64,000 bases of DNA. Source: Nonlabens agnitus. GTDB taxonomy: Bacteria > Bacteroidota > Bacteroidia > Flavobacteriales > Flavobacteriaceae. This document shows positions 51,444-61,067 of this stretch, piece by piece. The position numbers and the translations under genes were made by a program. Under the pieces are notes generated by a model. The model did not search any database. It was not told the DNA's origin and was given only the letters and a program-made list of their open reading frames with translations. Each line of letters starts with the position of its first letter. Position 1 is the first letter of the stretch. The stretch is from NCBI RefSeq assembly GCF_002994045.1, contig NZ_MQUC01000003.1, forward strand, positions 2,394,501 through 2,458,500, in the 5' to 3' direction.

Positions 51444-52595
51444 ATGGCAGAAGAAGTAAATAATTATTCAGGCAAACTAAGCACATTTTCAATCATATTG
51501 ATTGTAATCGCTTTTCTATTTATCGTTTTTTCATTTTTTGCTCCTTATATATTTACTGAATTCTCATGGTTGATATTAAGCGATAATAGTCCACTCGGCG
51601 ATACACTTGGTGGTATAATGAATCCATTTATCGCAATTGGTGCAGCTATTCTAACTTTTCTTGCATTTTATATGCAATTCAAGGCAAACAAGCAGCAAAG
51701 AGAGCAGTTTACTCAGCAATTAAAAGAAGATAAAAGACAATTTTCAGAAGAATTAGAGGAGCAAAGAAAACAGTTTGAGCGAACTCAATTTGAAAATCAA
51801 TTTTATGAAATGATTCGTTTACATAAGGAAAATGTAAATGAAATGAAGATTATCCAGTACTCTCATCCAATTCCTGATAAATCAAATGATCATAGAGTAA
51901 TCACTGGACGAGAAGTATTTGATATTTATTTGAAGGAATTCAATATTATTTACCAAATAGCATCCTTCTATAAAGAAACATCAATTGGTTTTAATCAATT
52001 CAAATCTGCATATTCAATCTTTTATGACGGCGCAAGTTTAGTACCACATATACTTAAAGACCAAACTAATATTAATTCAATAATCAACTTGAAAGAGCCA
52101 AATTTGAATGGTGATTTATATGATGTTTCAAAGGTCTATCAAGAATCAAAGTATTATCGTTTGAGTTCTTGGGTTAATAAGTTGAGATTAGTTAAAGGAT
52201 TATCAATTGAAGACTTGAGGATTGATGTATTTAAAGGTCATTCATCACAGTTGTCACACTATTACAGACATCTCTATCAAACTGTAAAGTTTGTCTGTAA
52301 TCAAAGAAGAGAACTTTTGAAATATGAGGATAAGAGAAATTACTTAAGAATATTGAGAGCTCAACTTTCAAATGAAGAACAAGTGCTTTTATTCTACAAT
52401 TGGCACGCTGACTATGGAAATAATTGGGAAAATTCAAATCATAAGTTCTTTACTGATTATAGAATGATCCATAATATCAGAGAAAGTTTGCTTGTATCAG
52501 ATATTGATATAGTTCAAATATTTAATGATGTACATCCTAATATCAGAAAAGAAGATGGAAGAGAAAATGATCCTTTGTTTGAATTTCAGGATTAA
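51444..52595 (+). CDS. Putative phage abortive-infection protein (PF16872-like)
   Basis: From the ATG of MAEEVNNYSGKLSTFS the protein has 383 residues; the frame also runs 20 codons upstream into a hairpin region. Two helices (IILIVIAFLFIVFSFFAPYIF and MNPFIAIGAAILTFLAFYM) lead into a charged coiled coil (FKANKQQREQFTQQLKEDKRQF) and a C-terminal domain with ENQFYEMIRLHKENV, HYYRHLYQTVKFV, LSNEEQVLLFYNW and FTDYRMIHNI. These blocks fit the putative AbiC-type family. It is markedly AT-rich (17 G or C in each of two 60-base lines, 52081 and 52321; an ATPase line at 53221 has 31). It interrupts the otherwise conserved-looking cluster. Confidence 0.8.
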   Translation: MAEEVNNYSGKLSTFSIILIVIAFLFIVFSFFAPYIFTEFSWLILSDNSPLGDTLGGIMNPFIAIGAAILTFLAFYMQFKANKQQREQFTQQLKEDKRQFSEELEEQRKQFERTQFENQFYEMIRLHKENVNEMKIIQYSHPIPDKSNDHRVITGREVFDIYLKEFNIIYQIASFYKETSIGFNQFKSAYSIFYDGASLVPHILKDQTNINSIINLKEPNLNGDLYDVSKVYQESKYYRLSSWVNKLRLVKGLSIEDLRIDVFKGHSSQLSHYYRHLYQTVKFVCNQRRELLKYEDKRNYLRILRAQLSNEEQVLLFYNWHADYGNNWENSNHKFFTDYRMIHNIRESLLVSDIDIVQIFNDVHPNIRKEDGRENDPLFEFQD

Positions 52596-52618
52596 CTAAT
52601 AAAATACCTACCATTTCA

Positions 52619-55600
52619 ATGGCAGAAAAAGATACATCTAACACTACCCAACTGGACTCAGGAACCTATGAGATCATCCAGAGTCGTTTGCTCAAGCAAA
52701 AAAATGACTTGCAGCAGCGTCTGGCAGCACTCAATGACGAGCGTAAAAAAGTCTTCGGTTCGCTAGAGACACGGCTTATTGCAAATGATCGCGTCAATAC
52801 AGAGAATAACTGTATCGCTCGTGATATTGTGACCATAGGCAATTACAGCCTCTTTGGGTACAACGTACATTTTGGCCTGCGTACAGAGATCAAGTTGAGC
52901 GACGTTTTTAATGTCTATGAGTTTGATCGTGATGGTGAGGCTGGTGATGCATTACGCTTTCGCGACCTGCCTGCCGGCAGGCAGGAAGCTGGTCAAGGTC
53001 TAGAAATCATTTCGGATCCTATCTTTCAAACCGATTTTGAAAACCTTTACAAATACTACCGCAATACCATATTCTCCAAGTTTGCCATTGTTGGGAATTA
53101 CTTGCACATGGTGTTTCAGCTTAGTGATTCCGTGACTGATATCAAGACCTTTAAATGGTTGATTAAGGAAAACGAACTACAATACATAGACAATCGCAGC
53201 GAGCACGAGTATAGATTTCCGCCGCAATATGGATTTCAATGGAAGGAAGCCGGACGTGACAATCAGCGATCTGGAAGGCATGGTCACGTGTCTATTTTGG
53301 ACAAGGTTTTTGTAGAAACCATAGGTGGTGACCTCACGATTAAGGTCGAGGATAATACAGATGATGGTCAAGGGATTTACCGCGAGGACGTAGAACATCG
53401 CGACCAGACACTGGACGATGGTCAGTACCGCTATGCAGATTTAGGCAACTTGATAATTCTTGAGATCAAACCCTTCCAGGAAGAACCACGCTATTTTGTC
53501 TACAATCACAAGATCAAAGAAGTTCAAAAAATAGACAGCATTGCGCAGGCAGCTGTACTGCTTCCAGACGAGCAAGGAATTATATTTCCTAGCGGTTATT
53601 ACCTACAAACTGGAGAATACAACGTATTTCCCAGCGACGCTGGCAAACTAAAGTTTGAGCAAAAGATAGCGTCACCTAATGGCGAGGATCATTTATATGT
53701 ATTCTACAATGCCGCTCAAGGGTTGTATGCATTGATGTCGTATAACGTGATTGACCAGACGGTCAAGACACCTATAATCTGCAGTGGTTTTACGATTTTG
53801 GAACGTGGTGAGCTGTGTTACTTTAGAGCTGGAGAAGAGCAGACTAAGCATCACATCATGCAAATATGGCAAACACCCTATTTGAAAGGTGATATCATGC
53901 CGTCTGAGCATCAAGATACTATGCTCTATAAAATTGGTAACAAAGACATTGTAAAAGCCATGGCCGAAGCCAATGAGCTTTTGACGCTATTAAACAAGGA
54001 AGATAGTTATGCCGGTTTGTACGATGATATCGCTCGTACCTCTAAGGATATTCTCGATGCCTATTACTGGTTGTCTGAAGATGAAACCCAGCAAATCAAC
54101 ATACCGCTTCTTGAAATCAACAAAGCGTCTAACGCAGCGATTGATGAGTTTGAGAAAGTCAAGCAAATGCGCAAACAAGCCGCTGCCGACACTAAAGATA
54201 TTTCAAAAAAAGCCGAAGCACTTTTCAGCAAAGTAAAAAGTACGTCGTTCAAATCCATTAATGATTTTGTAGAGCTTTTGACCCAACTGCGCAGTTTGCG
54301 CGGTGAGGCGATAGGTCTATATGAAATACGATATGTAGATACCGATTTCATCAAGGGAATTGAGGAGCAGATCGTTGAGCAGAATGAGGTGATATCACGT
54401 CGTGCGGTAACTTTCTTGCTGGATGATAAAGCACTAGCTCCATACCACGATGCGGTTGCCCAAAAGCAAAAAGCACTAGACGACACTAAAAAAGTCATCG
54501 GGATTAAAAACCTTGAAAAAGAGGTCAATCAGATCGCTGAAGATCTTGAGCTACTCATAGAAATAGTTTCTAACCTAGATATTGAGGACACCTCGCATTC
54601 AACCAAAATAATTGAGAACATCTCTTTGATTTTTGCGACCATCAATCAGGTAAAGGCTGCTATTAAGAATAAGATTAAAACCGTAGGTAAAAAAGAAGCA
54701 CAAGCCGATTTTGCAGCACAGTTAAAGTTGATCGATCAGAGTATCATCAATTATCTAGATATTGCCAACACACCAGAAAAATGTGATGAATTCCTGACCA
54801 AAATTTCTATTCAGCTAGAAGAGCTGGAAGGAAAGTTTGCAGATTATGACGAGTATATCACAGAGATTATTGCTAAACGTGAAGAAGTCTATGCCGCTTT
54901 TGATAACCGTAAGAGCAGCCTGGTAGAAGCACGTAATAAGAAAGCTATTTCTTATCAAAATGCTGCAGAACGCATCATCAAAGGTGTCCAAAAACGAGCG
55001 CAATCACTAGATAGCATCACAGAAATCAATGGTTATTTTGCCAGCGATTTAATGATCAATAAGGTGCGAGACATTGTCGCGCAATTAAAGGAGCTGGACG
55101 ACGCTGGTAAAGCGGAAGCTATTGAAACCGCCCTAAAAGTAGCTCGTGAAGATGCCTTGAGAAAACTTAAGGATAAGAACGAGCTTTATGAAGATGGTGA
55201 TAATATCATCAAGCTGGGTAAGCACAAATTTGGCGTCAATAAACAACAGCTGGATTTAACCATCGTCTTCAAGGATAATGCGCTATTCTACCATCTTACT
55301 GGTACAGATTTTTATCAAGAATTACACAATGAAATCCTGACACAGTCTAAAGGAATCTGGAATCAAGAACTGGTTTCAGAAAACGCACAGGTATATCGAT
55401 CTGCCTACCTAGCCTACTCAATTTTCAAAAATGGAGATAAAGAAGTCCTCAGGATGATGAGTCCGGCAGACTTACTAGTTCACGTTCAAGAAATAGCTGG
55501 TGGGAACTATTCTGGTGGTTATGTAAAAGGTGTTCATGATCATGATGCCGCACAGATCTTAAGTGTGCTTTTACATAAGGACCATGATTTAGGATTACTC

Positions 55601-57514
55601 ACCTATGCGCCACAAGTACGTGCACAAGCGCAATTTTTCTGGAATAGTCTTGATGATCAACGACGCCTCCATCTTAACCGCACGCTAAAAAGTGCTGGTG
55701 AGGTTTTATCTGTTTTTCCAGATAGTAAAGAGTATAATTTTATTATCGACGAGCTGACAGAAGAGATTTTCAATGTTTCGAAATTGATTGATAATCTATC
55801 AGTAGCTAGATATTTATTTGACGAGCTCAAGGATAATGATCACTTTACGGTGAGCCACAGCGCCATTCAATTAAAGGAAGCTTTTGAAAAGAAAATCAAA
55901 GCTCAAAATGCCGATTTGAAATTCAAGAAAAGTCTGGAGACCTGCGATAATGAAAAAGATAAAATAGAATTAGTGAGACACTGGGTTTCCGCTTTCGCGA
56001 AAGCGAACTCAAAACAAGCTTTATTGCCTTACATAGACGAGTGTGTGGCAAATATTCTTTACGGTGAGTTGACGGCAGATAAAACCGTAGCCGTATCACC
56101 GGAAGAAACCATCCAAAACTTAAAAGGAGCGCATGCAACGATAGAAGAAGGAACTTTCCAATTCAATTATCATGATTTTGTAGCAACACTAGAGCATTTT
56201 ACAACGATAAAAGTACCTGCATACGAGACTTTTAGAGCCGCAAAACATCAAGTAACTGAGGAGCTGAAAGAATCCTTGCGATTAGAAGAATTCAAGCCAC
56301 GCGTGTTGAGCTCGTTTGTACGTAATAAATTAATCGACCAGGTATATTTCCCATTAATAGGAGACAATCTTGCCAAACAATTAGGTACGGTAGGCGATAC
56401 CAAACGTACCGACCGCATGGGGTTGTTGCTATTGATATCACCACCAGGTTACGGTAAAACGACCTTGATGGAGTACATGGCAAACCGACTGGGATTGATT
56501 TTTATGAAAATTAATGGGCCAGCAATAGGTCACGATATCACATCAGTTGATCCAGAAGCAGCGTCAAATGCAGCCACAAGAGAAGAACTCAAGAAACTGA
56601 ATCTTGCCTTTGAAATGGGTGACAACGTGATGTTGTATCTGGATGATATTCAGCACTGTAATCCAGAGTTTTTACAAAAATTCATCAGCCTGTCTGATGG
56701 TACGCGTAAGATTGAAGGCGTTTTCAATGGCAAGCCCAAAACTTATGACCTGCGCAGTAAGAAATTTTGCATAATCATGGCTGGTAATCCATATACTGAA
56801 AGTGGAGATAAATTCCAGATTCCAGATATGCTCGCCAACCGTGCCGATATCTACAACCTAGGAGATATCATAGGCGATACAGCGCATTTATTTGAGCTGA
56901 GTCTGATAGAAAATGCGTTGACCAGCAATCCTGTGCTGCAACAATTGAGTAATAAACATTTTGATGATGTGTACGCTCTGATTGATCGGGTTCAAAATGG
57001 AGCTTCCGACAATGAACTAAAAGGCAACCATAGCAATCAAGAAATTGCAGATTATGTAGCTGTAATTGAAAAAGTGTTAAAGATTAGAGACACGGTTCTC
57101 AAAGTCAATGAAACTTATATCGCCAGCGCAGGAATGGAGGATACGTATCGTACAGAACCTAGTTTTAAACTACAAGGATCTTATCGAGACATGAATAAAC
57201 TGGTCGCAAAGGTTGTCCCAATCATGGATGATAAGGAATTACAAACCTTACTACTATCACACTATGAAAGTGAATCACAAACCTTAACCAGCGCCGCTGA
57301 AGCAAATCTTTTGAAATATAAAGAACTAGTCAACACCATCACTCCTGAGGAACAGCAACGATGGGAAAATATCAAGAAGATTTTTGCAAAAAACAACAAA
57401 CTCAACGGCCTAGGCGGACAGAATCAAATGTCACAGGTCTTGAGTCAGATGATGGATTTTACTGAAAATCTAGAAGGTATCAAAGAAGTCCTGCGTAAAG
57501 GATTGTCGAAATAG
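52619..57514 (+). CDS. Giant AAA-type ATPase of the PspA/flotillin cluster ('DNA repair ATPase' type)
   Basis: The 1631 residues open with a coiled coil (IQSRLLKQKNDLQQRLAALNDERKKVF). A large beta-rich part (about 60-480) follows, then extended coiled coils (about 500-880). A globular stretch leads to an AAA core: Walker A PPGYGKTT (1275-1282), Walker B LYLDDIQH (1339-1346, with D1342 and D1343), a sensor region FCIIMAGNPYTESGDKFQIPDMLANRAD and a helical lid. Public annotations often call such proteins DNA repair ATPases; I know of no direct proof. Next to PspA and flotillin it more likely remodels membrane-associated assemblies (inference). It contains two palindrome copies, one split by a second palindrome and still in frame. 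Confidence 0.82.
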   Translation: MAEKDTSNTTQLDSGTYEIIQSRLLKQKNDLQQRLAALNDERKKVFGSLETRLIANDRVNTENNCIARDIVTIGNYSLFGYNVHFGLRTEIKLSDVFNVYEFDRDGEAGDALRFRDLPAGRQEAGQGLEIISDPIFQTDFENLYKYYRNTIFSKFAIVGNYLHMVFQLSDSVTDIKTFKWLIKENELQYIDNRSEHEYRFPPQYGFQWKEAGRDNQRSGRHGHVSILDKVFVETIGGDLTIKVEDNTDDGQGIYREDVEHRDQTLDDGQYRYADLGNLIILEIKPFQEEPRYFVYNHKIKEVQKIDSIAQAAVLLPDEQGIIFPSGYYLQTGEYNVFPSDAGKLKFEQKIASPNGEDHLYVFYNAAQGLYALMSYNVIDQTVKTPIICSGFTILERGELCYFRAGEEQTKHHIMQIWQTPYLKGDIMPSEHQDTMLYKIGNKDIVKAMAEANELLTLLNKEDSYAGLYDDIARTSKDILDAYYWLSEDETQQINIPLLEINKASNAAIDEFEKVKQMRKQAAADTKDISKKAEALFSKVKSTSFKSINDFVELLTQLRSLRGEAIGLYEIRYVDTDFIKGIEEQIVEQNEVISRRAVTFLLDDKALAPYHDAVAQKQKALDDTKKVIGIKNLEKEVNQIAEDLELLIEIVSNLDIEDTSHSTKIIENISLIFATINQVKAAIKNKIKTVGKKEAQADFAAQLKLIDQSIINYLDIANTPEKCDEFLTKISIQLEELEGKFADYDEYITEIIAKREEVYAAFDNRKSSLVEARNKKAISYQNAAERIIKGVQKRAQSLDSITEINGYFASDLMINKVRDIVAQLKELDDAGKAEAIETALKVAREDALRKLKDKNELYEDGDNIIKLGKHKFGVNKQQLDLTIVFKDNALFYHLTGTDFYQELHNEILTQSKGIWNQELVSENAQVYRSAYLAYSIFKNGDKEVLRMMSPADLLVHVQEIAGGNYSGGYVKGVHDHDAAQILSVLLHKDHDLGLLTYAPQVRAQAQFFWNSLDDQRRLHLNRTLKSAGEVLSVFPDSKEYNFIIDELTEEIFNVSKLIDNLSVARYLFDELKDNDHFTVSHSAIQLKEAFEKKIKAQNADLKFKKSLETCDNEKDKIELVRHWVSAFAKANSKQALLPYIDECVANILYGELTADKTVAVSPEETIQNLKGAHATIEEGTFQFNYHDFVATLEHFTTIKVPAYETFRAAKHQVTEELKESLRLEEFKPRVLSSFVRNKLIDQVYFPLIGDNLAKQLGTVGDTKRTDRMGLLLLISPPGYGKTTLMEYMANRLGLIFMKINGPAIGHDITSVDPEAASNAATREELKKLNLAFEMGDNVMLYLDDIQHCNPEFLQKFISLSDGTRKIEGVFNGKPKTYDLRSKKFCIIMAGNPYTESGDKFQIPDMLANRADIYNLGDIIGDTAHLFELSLIENALTSNPVLQQLSNKHFDDVYALIDRVQNGASDNELKGNHSNQEIADYVAVIEKVLKIRDTVLKVNETYIASAGMEDTYRTEPSFKLQGSYRDMNKLVAKVVPIMDDKELQTLLLSHYESESQTLTSAAEANLLKYKELVNTITPEEQQRWENIKKIFAKNNKLNGLGGQNQMSQVLSQMMDFTENLEGIKEVLRKGLSK
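52955..52990. repeat. Iterated palindrome copy 17, split by a second palindrome (in the ATPase gene)
   Basis: CGCTTTCGCGA (52955-52965), then the perfect 20-base palindrome CCTGCCTGCCGGCAGGCAGG (52966-52985), then AAGCT. It is read in frame as RFRDLPAGRQEAG. Frame continuity implies a 21-base gain or a compensated change. Confidence 0.9.
55990..56005. repeat. Iterated palindrome copy 18 (in the ATPase gene)
   Basis: Perfect 16-mer, read as AFAKA in SAFAKANSKQ. Confidence 0.95.
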
Positions 57515-57550
57515 CAAACACAAAAGCATTTCTAGATTAATTGAAACAAA

Positions 57551-57580
57551 AAAACCCAATCCAGCACTGGATTGGGTTTT
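57551..57580. terminator. Bidirectional terminator between the ATPase and azoreductase genes
   Basis: A-rich left arm, AACCCAATCCAG, two-base centre, CTGGATTGGGTT, then six T. It serves both convergent genes. Confidence 0.88.
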
Positions 57581-57601
57581 TTCATGATTTGCCTATTTCT
57601 A

Positions 57602-58186
57602 TTACAAAGCATCAATGGCTTTAGTGGCCTTTTCTATGCTTGCTTCTCTTGATTGACTGGTTAAGTCTGCAGCAATGAATGTAACGTCAGTAATTCCTAA
57701 GAAGCCAAATAAAGTTTTTAAATAAGGTGACACAAAATCTACCTCGCTACCTACTGGTGTGCCGCCAGTTGAGATGATGGCGTATACTTTTTTGTTTTTC
57801 AGTAATCCTACAGGACCTTCTGGAGTATAATTAAATGAAATTCCCGCTCTGGAAATCAAATCGATATAGGTTTTTAAAGCTGCGGTTACCGTAAAATTAT
57901 ACATAGGTACACCAATAATGTAGGCGTCTGCTGCTGCAAATTCGATCGCCAGCTCGTTGCTACCTTCTATTTCGGTTCTTTGTACATCTGTAAGATTTTC
58001 AGAAGGTGTGAAAAAAGCAGAATAGCGCTCTTTATCACCTAAACTAACGAGCTCATCATAATAAAGATCACGAGTTCCTGTGATGAGATGTCCTTGAGAT
58101 TCCAACTTCTTTTGAAGCACGTCATTCAGCTCTCTGCTTATGCTGGCTTCCTTCATTGGGCTGCTATCAATTCTTAGAATGTTCAT
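57602..58186 (-). CDS. azoR: FMN-dependent NADH-azoreductase/NAD(P)H quinone reductase
   Basis: From the Met of MNILRIDSSPMKEASISREL the protein has 194 residues; 27 upstream codons in frame lack homology. Flavodoxin-like landmarks are the phosphate loop SSPMKEASIS (8-17), the FMN contact VPMYNFTVTAALKTYIDLI, and the strand KKVYAIISTGG before the GSEVDFVSPYLKTLFGFLGI region. AzoR reduces quinones and azo compounds as a homodimer with FMN, often as an oxidative or thiol stress response. Confidence 0.92.
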   Translation of the reverse strand: MNILRIDSSPMKEASISRELNDVLQKKLESQGHLITGTRDLYYDELVSLGDKERYSAFFTPSENLTDVQRTEIEGSNELAIEFAAADAYIIGVPMYNFTVTAALKTYIDLISRAGISFNYTPEGPVGLLKNKKVYAIISTGGTPVGSEVDFVSPYLKTLFGFLGITDVTFIAADLTSQSREASIEKATKAIDAL

Positions 58187-58323
58187 ATTTGTAGGTATTT
58201 TAATTGTATGTACAAATAAATAACAGATTTTGATAATATCCATAAACAAACTGTTAAACATCATCATGTGATGGAAATTGAAAAGAAGCAGATATAAACG
58301 ATAGGTTCATCTAGGTACTGCCA

Positions 58324-58926
58324 TTAAAGAGCTTCAAGCAATTGCATTAGATCATTCTCGGTGTTCTTTCCCTTATCCTCATTGTACCAGTTTTGTAACT
58401 CTTGCTTGAATTCTGCCGACAGTTCTCCTTTTAGTGCTTTCTCTTGCGCCACAAGGATTGTTGCTTTGCTAGGTCTTGGACCCCATTGGGATAGAACTTT
58501 TGTATGGCTCGCATCCAGTACCAACAGCTTTGCTATGGATCTACTGCCATTCGTTAAAAAGTGATCCATCAATTCCAAGTTTTCGTCTCGCAAAACAATT
58601 TTTAGATCTATTCCAGCTGCCATACCTACTTTATTGATCATGGGCATGGTTTGAGCAGCATCGCCGCACCAGCTTTCGGTAATAATCAAAAAGCTAATTT
58701 TTTTATCAAACCGATTCAAAAAGTCCTGGATTTCTGGCTCTAGCTTCATGGTTTTGTCCAGTCGCTTCATGCGCTGGTGATTGAGCTTTGTATATTCTGT
58801 TAGTGCTGGTGTCACCTCAGCGCCGCTGTTGGTGCCATTGACCACGTGCGCCTCCACAAAAGCTCTGTATTGTTGATAGGATAAGGTGTTCTGTAATGAC
58901 TTCTCTATAATTTGTTCTAATTCCAT
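58324..58926 (-). CDS. Thioredoxin-family protein with a single active-site Cys
   Basis: The 200 residues contain a thioredoxin-fold strand and site FLIITESWCGDAAQTMPMINKVG (about 75-97), then IDLKIVLRDENLELMDHFLTNGSRSIAKLLVLD, where the cis-Pro strand is expected. The usual CxxC is reduced to CGDA, so it can form mixed disulfides but not an internal redox disulfide. Similar proteins in Bacillota and Bacteroidota are annotated thioredoxin family. It is monocistronic. Confidence 0.85.
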   Translation of the reverse strand: MELEQIIEKSLQNTLSYQQYRAFVEAHVVNGTNSGAEVTPALTEYTKLNHQRMKRLDKTMKLEPEIQDFLNRFDKKISFLIITESWCGDAAQTMPMINKVGMAAGIDLKIVLRDENLELMDHFLTNGSRSIAKLLVLDASHTKVLSQWGPRPSKATILVAQEKALKGELSAEFKQELQNWYNEDKGKNTENDLMQLLEAL

Positions 58927-59000
58927 TTTACAAAAGTAAGCTCATGAAATCTCGCAGAAAGGTTTTAGCGGTCATTTAAACTGATACATTCTTCCTATTG

Positions 59001-60470
59001 TTAACTATTAGAGCCTTGGGCAACTAAATCTATGGTGGCTTGAAATATGGTTTTTCGCTCCATTTTTGATTTGAGATAGGCATAAAAGCTCATTGCAAAA
59101 ATATCTTCACGGTCAACTGGTTTCCAGATGAAGGCTTGTTCTACTTTATTCTTGAAAGTTTTTTGTGTCGCCAGATAGGGCTCGTCAAAATAATTACGAA
59201 GCAGTTTCATAAAGGTAATTACTCGTTCCTCCTTTATACCAAGCAGTGAATTCTTATAACGCTTTTTAAAGCTGCGCATTTTAGACTCTACGAGATCTGG
59301 TTGACTCAGTTCCATATAGATCAAGATCTCCAATATATTTTTGTACAGAACAAACAACAGGCCTTCTTTTCTCTCATAAAATCGATCGGTATGCTTGAGC
59401 TCGTTGAGTTTCCTGCGTGCGGCGTTAAATTCTGTTTGTTGAAATAAAAGCATTGCGTGAACTACCACAATTCTTGTAGTGGGCTTCTTTAAATGGGTAA
59501 TCAATTGCATTGCTTCTATAGGCCTGTTGGTATAGTTAAAGTTCAAAGCCTTCAACAATAAAACACGTTCTCTAAATTGTGACTCAAAAGCACCTCGTTG
59601 CTTTAACAACTGCACTTCCAGTTCTGTTAGAGTTTTTTGAGATGCTATAAAGTCCCTATTTCTAAAATAGGTTCCTGACATAAGGTAGAGAATCTCACAA
59701 TGATAGTACAGATGTTTATCTGCAAGATGCTTCTTGACTTTAACCAGTTCAAAGACGTGGTTCATGAAGAGTGATACACCAGCATAATCTGATTTAAGAG
59801 TTGCTGCATCTGTCACGATGTTCATGATCTGAAACAGCGTTTTAAACGACAAGCTTGCATCTATTTGTAGATCATATTCTTCTAGTTTTTCTTTTATCAG
59901 ATCAAAGATGTTTGCTGGATTCTGGGTAAGTTCTCTCTTTAGAATCGCATACAGCTTCACCCATTTGATTTCAGTTTCATAAAGCGACTGGTTACGGTTG
60001 TAAGCTGCAATTAATTGGTCTAGATCGCATTTAGGATCTAGATGCGCGTATTGTACATAGGTATGATAGCACTCTTGAAGGATGGCATAGGATTCCAATT
60101 TAGAAGACGATCTAATCGCTTTATGGAGCGTTTTAAAACCCATGGAGAACTGCTCCTTTTCCAAAAATATTCTGGCGGCTAGCAACAATTTGAGCAATTG
60201 TAATTCTTCCAATGATTCGTTGCTAAAACCACGACTGGCCGTAAAGTCTATCAGGTTTTCCTTCAACCTGTTTTTTAGGGCATTCAGCGCGTTTTTATTC
60301 CCTTTACCATAGATTTTTAGGTCCAGATCACGGCGTACGCCAGACCTTATGAGGTCAAACAACATGATGTTTTTTACATCAGATCGCTGGTTTTTCGCTT
60401 TCGCGAAAGCGATAAAATCTTCAGCTTCATCACTTTGCATCGATCTAATCAATTCTATTAAATCGTTCAT
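59001..60470 (-). CDS. Large helical protein of unknown function
   Basis: The 489 residues appear all-helical with repeated Leu-rich pairs that could be TPR-like (for example YTNRPIEAMQLITHLK, FNAARRKLNELKHTDRFY, LFVLYKNILEILIYMEL). No catalytic motif or membrane segment is seen. It is divergent from the YiaA/B gene across about 130 bases. The iterated palindrome encodes IAFAKAKNQ near residue 23. I do not recognise the family. Confidence 0.7.
   Translation of the reverse strand: MNDLIELIRSMQSDEAEDFIAFAKAKNQRSDVKNIMLFDLIRSGVRRDLDLKIYGKGNKNALNALKNRLKENLIDFTASRGFSNESLEELQLLKLLLAARIFLEKEQFSMGFKTLHKAIRSSSKLESYAILQECYHTYVQYAHLDPKCDLDQLIAAYNRNQSLYETEIKWVKLYAILKRELTQNPANIFDLIKEKLEEYDLQIDASLSFKTLFQIMNIVTDAATLKSDYAGVSLFMNHVFELVKVKKHLADKHLYYHCEILYLMSGTYFRNRDFIASQKTLTELEVQLLKQRGAFESQFRERVLLLKALNFNYTNRPIEAMQLITHLKKPTTRIVVVHAMLLFQQTEFNAARRKLNELKHTDRFYERKEGLLFVLYKNILEILIYMELSQPDLVESKMRSFKKRYKNSLLGIKEERVITFMKLLRNYFDEPYLATQKTFKNKVEQAFIWKPVDREDIFAMSFYAYLKSKMERKTIFQATIDLVAQGSNS
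60396..60411. repeat. Iterated palindrome copy 19 (in the helical protein gene)
   Basis: Perfect 16-mer, read as AFAKA. Confidence 0.95.
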
Positions 60471-60602
60471 TACAAATTCCTTTTTTATTGGCTTTTAGTG
60501 TTTTAGGTATTGGATAACTACATTCCAATCGTACATAATCCACTAAAATAGGTCATTCCAAACGTTTATGAGGTCGCAACTTTGACCCATCAAAACAAAA
60601 AC

Positions 60603-61067
60603 ATGGAAAATCAAATTAATTATTCTACAGAGAAAAAAGAAAATCTCAAAAAGCCAACCGTATTTAACGGCAAGCCTACGGCAGCATTTATCGCAGCCTC
60701 GTGGACGGCGCTACTTGTAGGAATGATATCCTACTGCGTGGGATTGTGGAATGCAGAAATGATGCTTAACGAGAAAGGTTACTACTTTGTGATACTGCTA
60801 TTTGGATTATTCTCGGTTATTTCAGTGCAAAAAGCAGTGAGAGACAAACAAGAAGGCATTGCAGTTACAGATATTTATTATGGTATTAGCTGGTTTGTGA
60901 CGATCGCTTCCATCGTTTTACTAATCATAGGATTGTGGAATGCCGATTTGTGGCTGAGCGAAAAAGGCTTCTATGCCATGTCATTCCTTCTAAGCCTCTT
61001 TGCAGCGATTGCCGTTCAAAAAAACACCAGGGATATAAAGTTTCTTGATGAAAACGGTGCCGACTAA
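60603..61067 (+). CDS. YiaA/YiaB-type inner membrane protein with two repeats
   Basis: From the ATG of [18 protein letters not shown] the protein has 154 residues; an in-frame TTG at 60582 is less likely. Two copies of a YiaAB unit are plain: [35 protein letters not shown] and [35 protein letters not shown], each a hairpin of two membrane helices. Function unknown. Its stop overlaps the next ATG as TAATG. Confidence 0.88.
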   Translation: MENQINYSTEKKENLKKPTVFNGKPTAAFIAASWTALLVGMISYCVGLWNAEMMLNEKGYYFVILLFGLFSVISVQKAVRDKQEGIAVTDIYYGISWFVTIASIVLLIIGLWNADLWLSEKGFYAMSFLLSLFAAIAVQKNTRDIKFLDENGAD

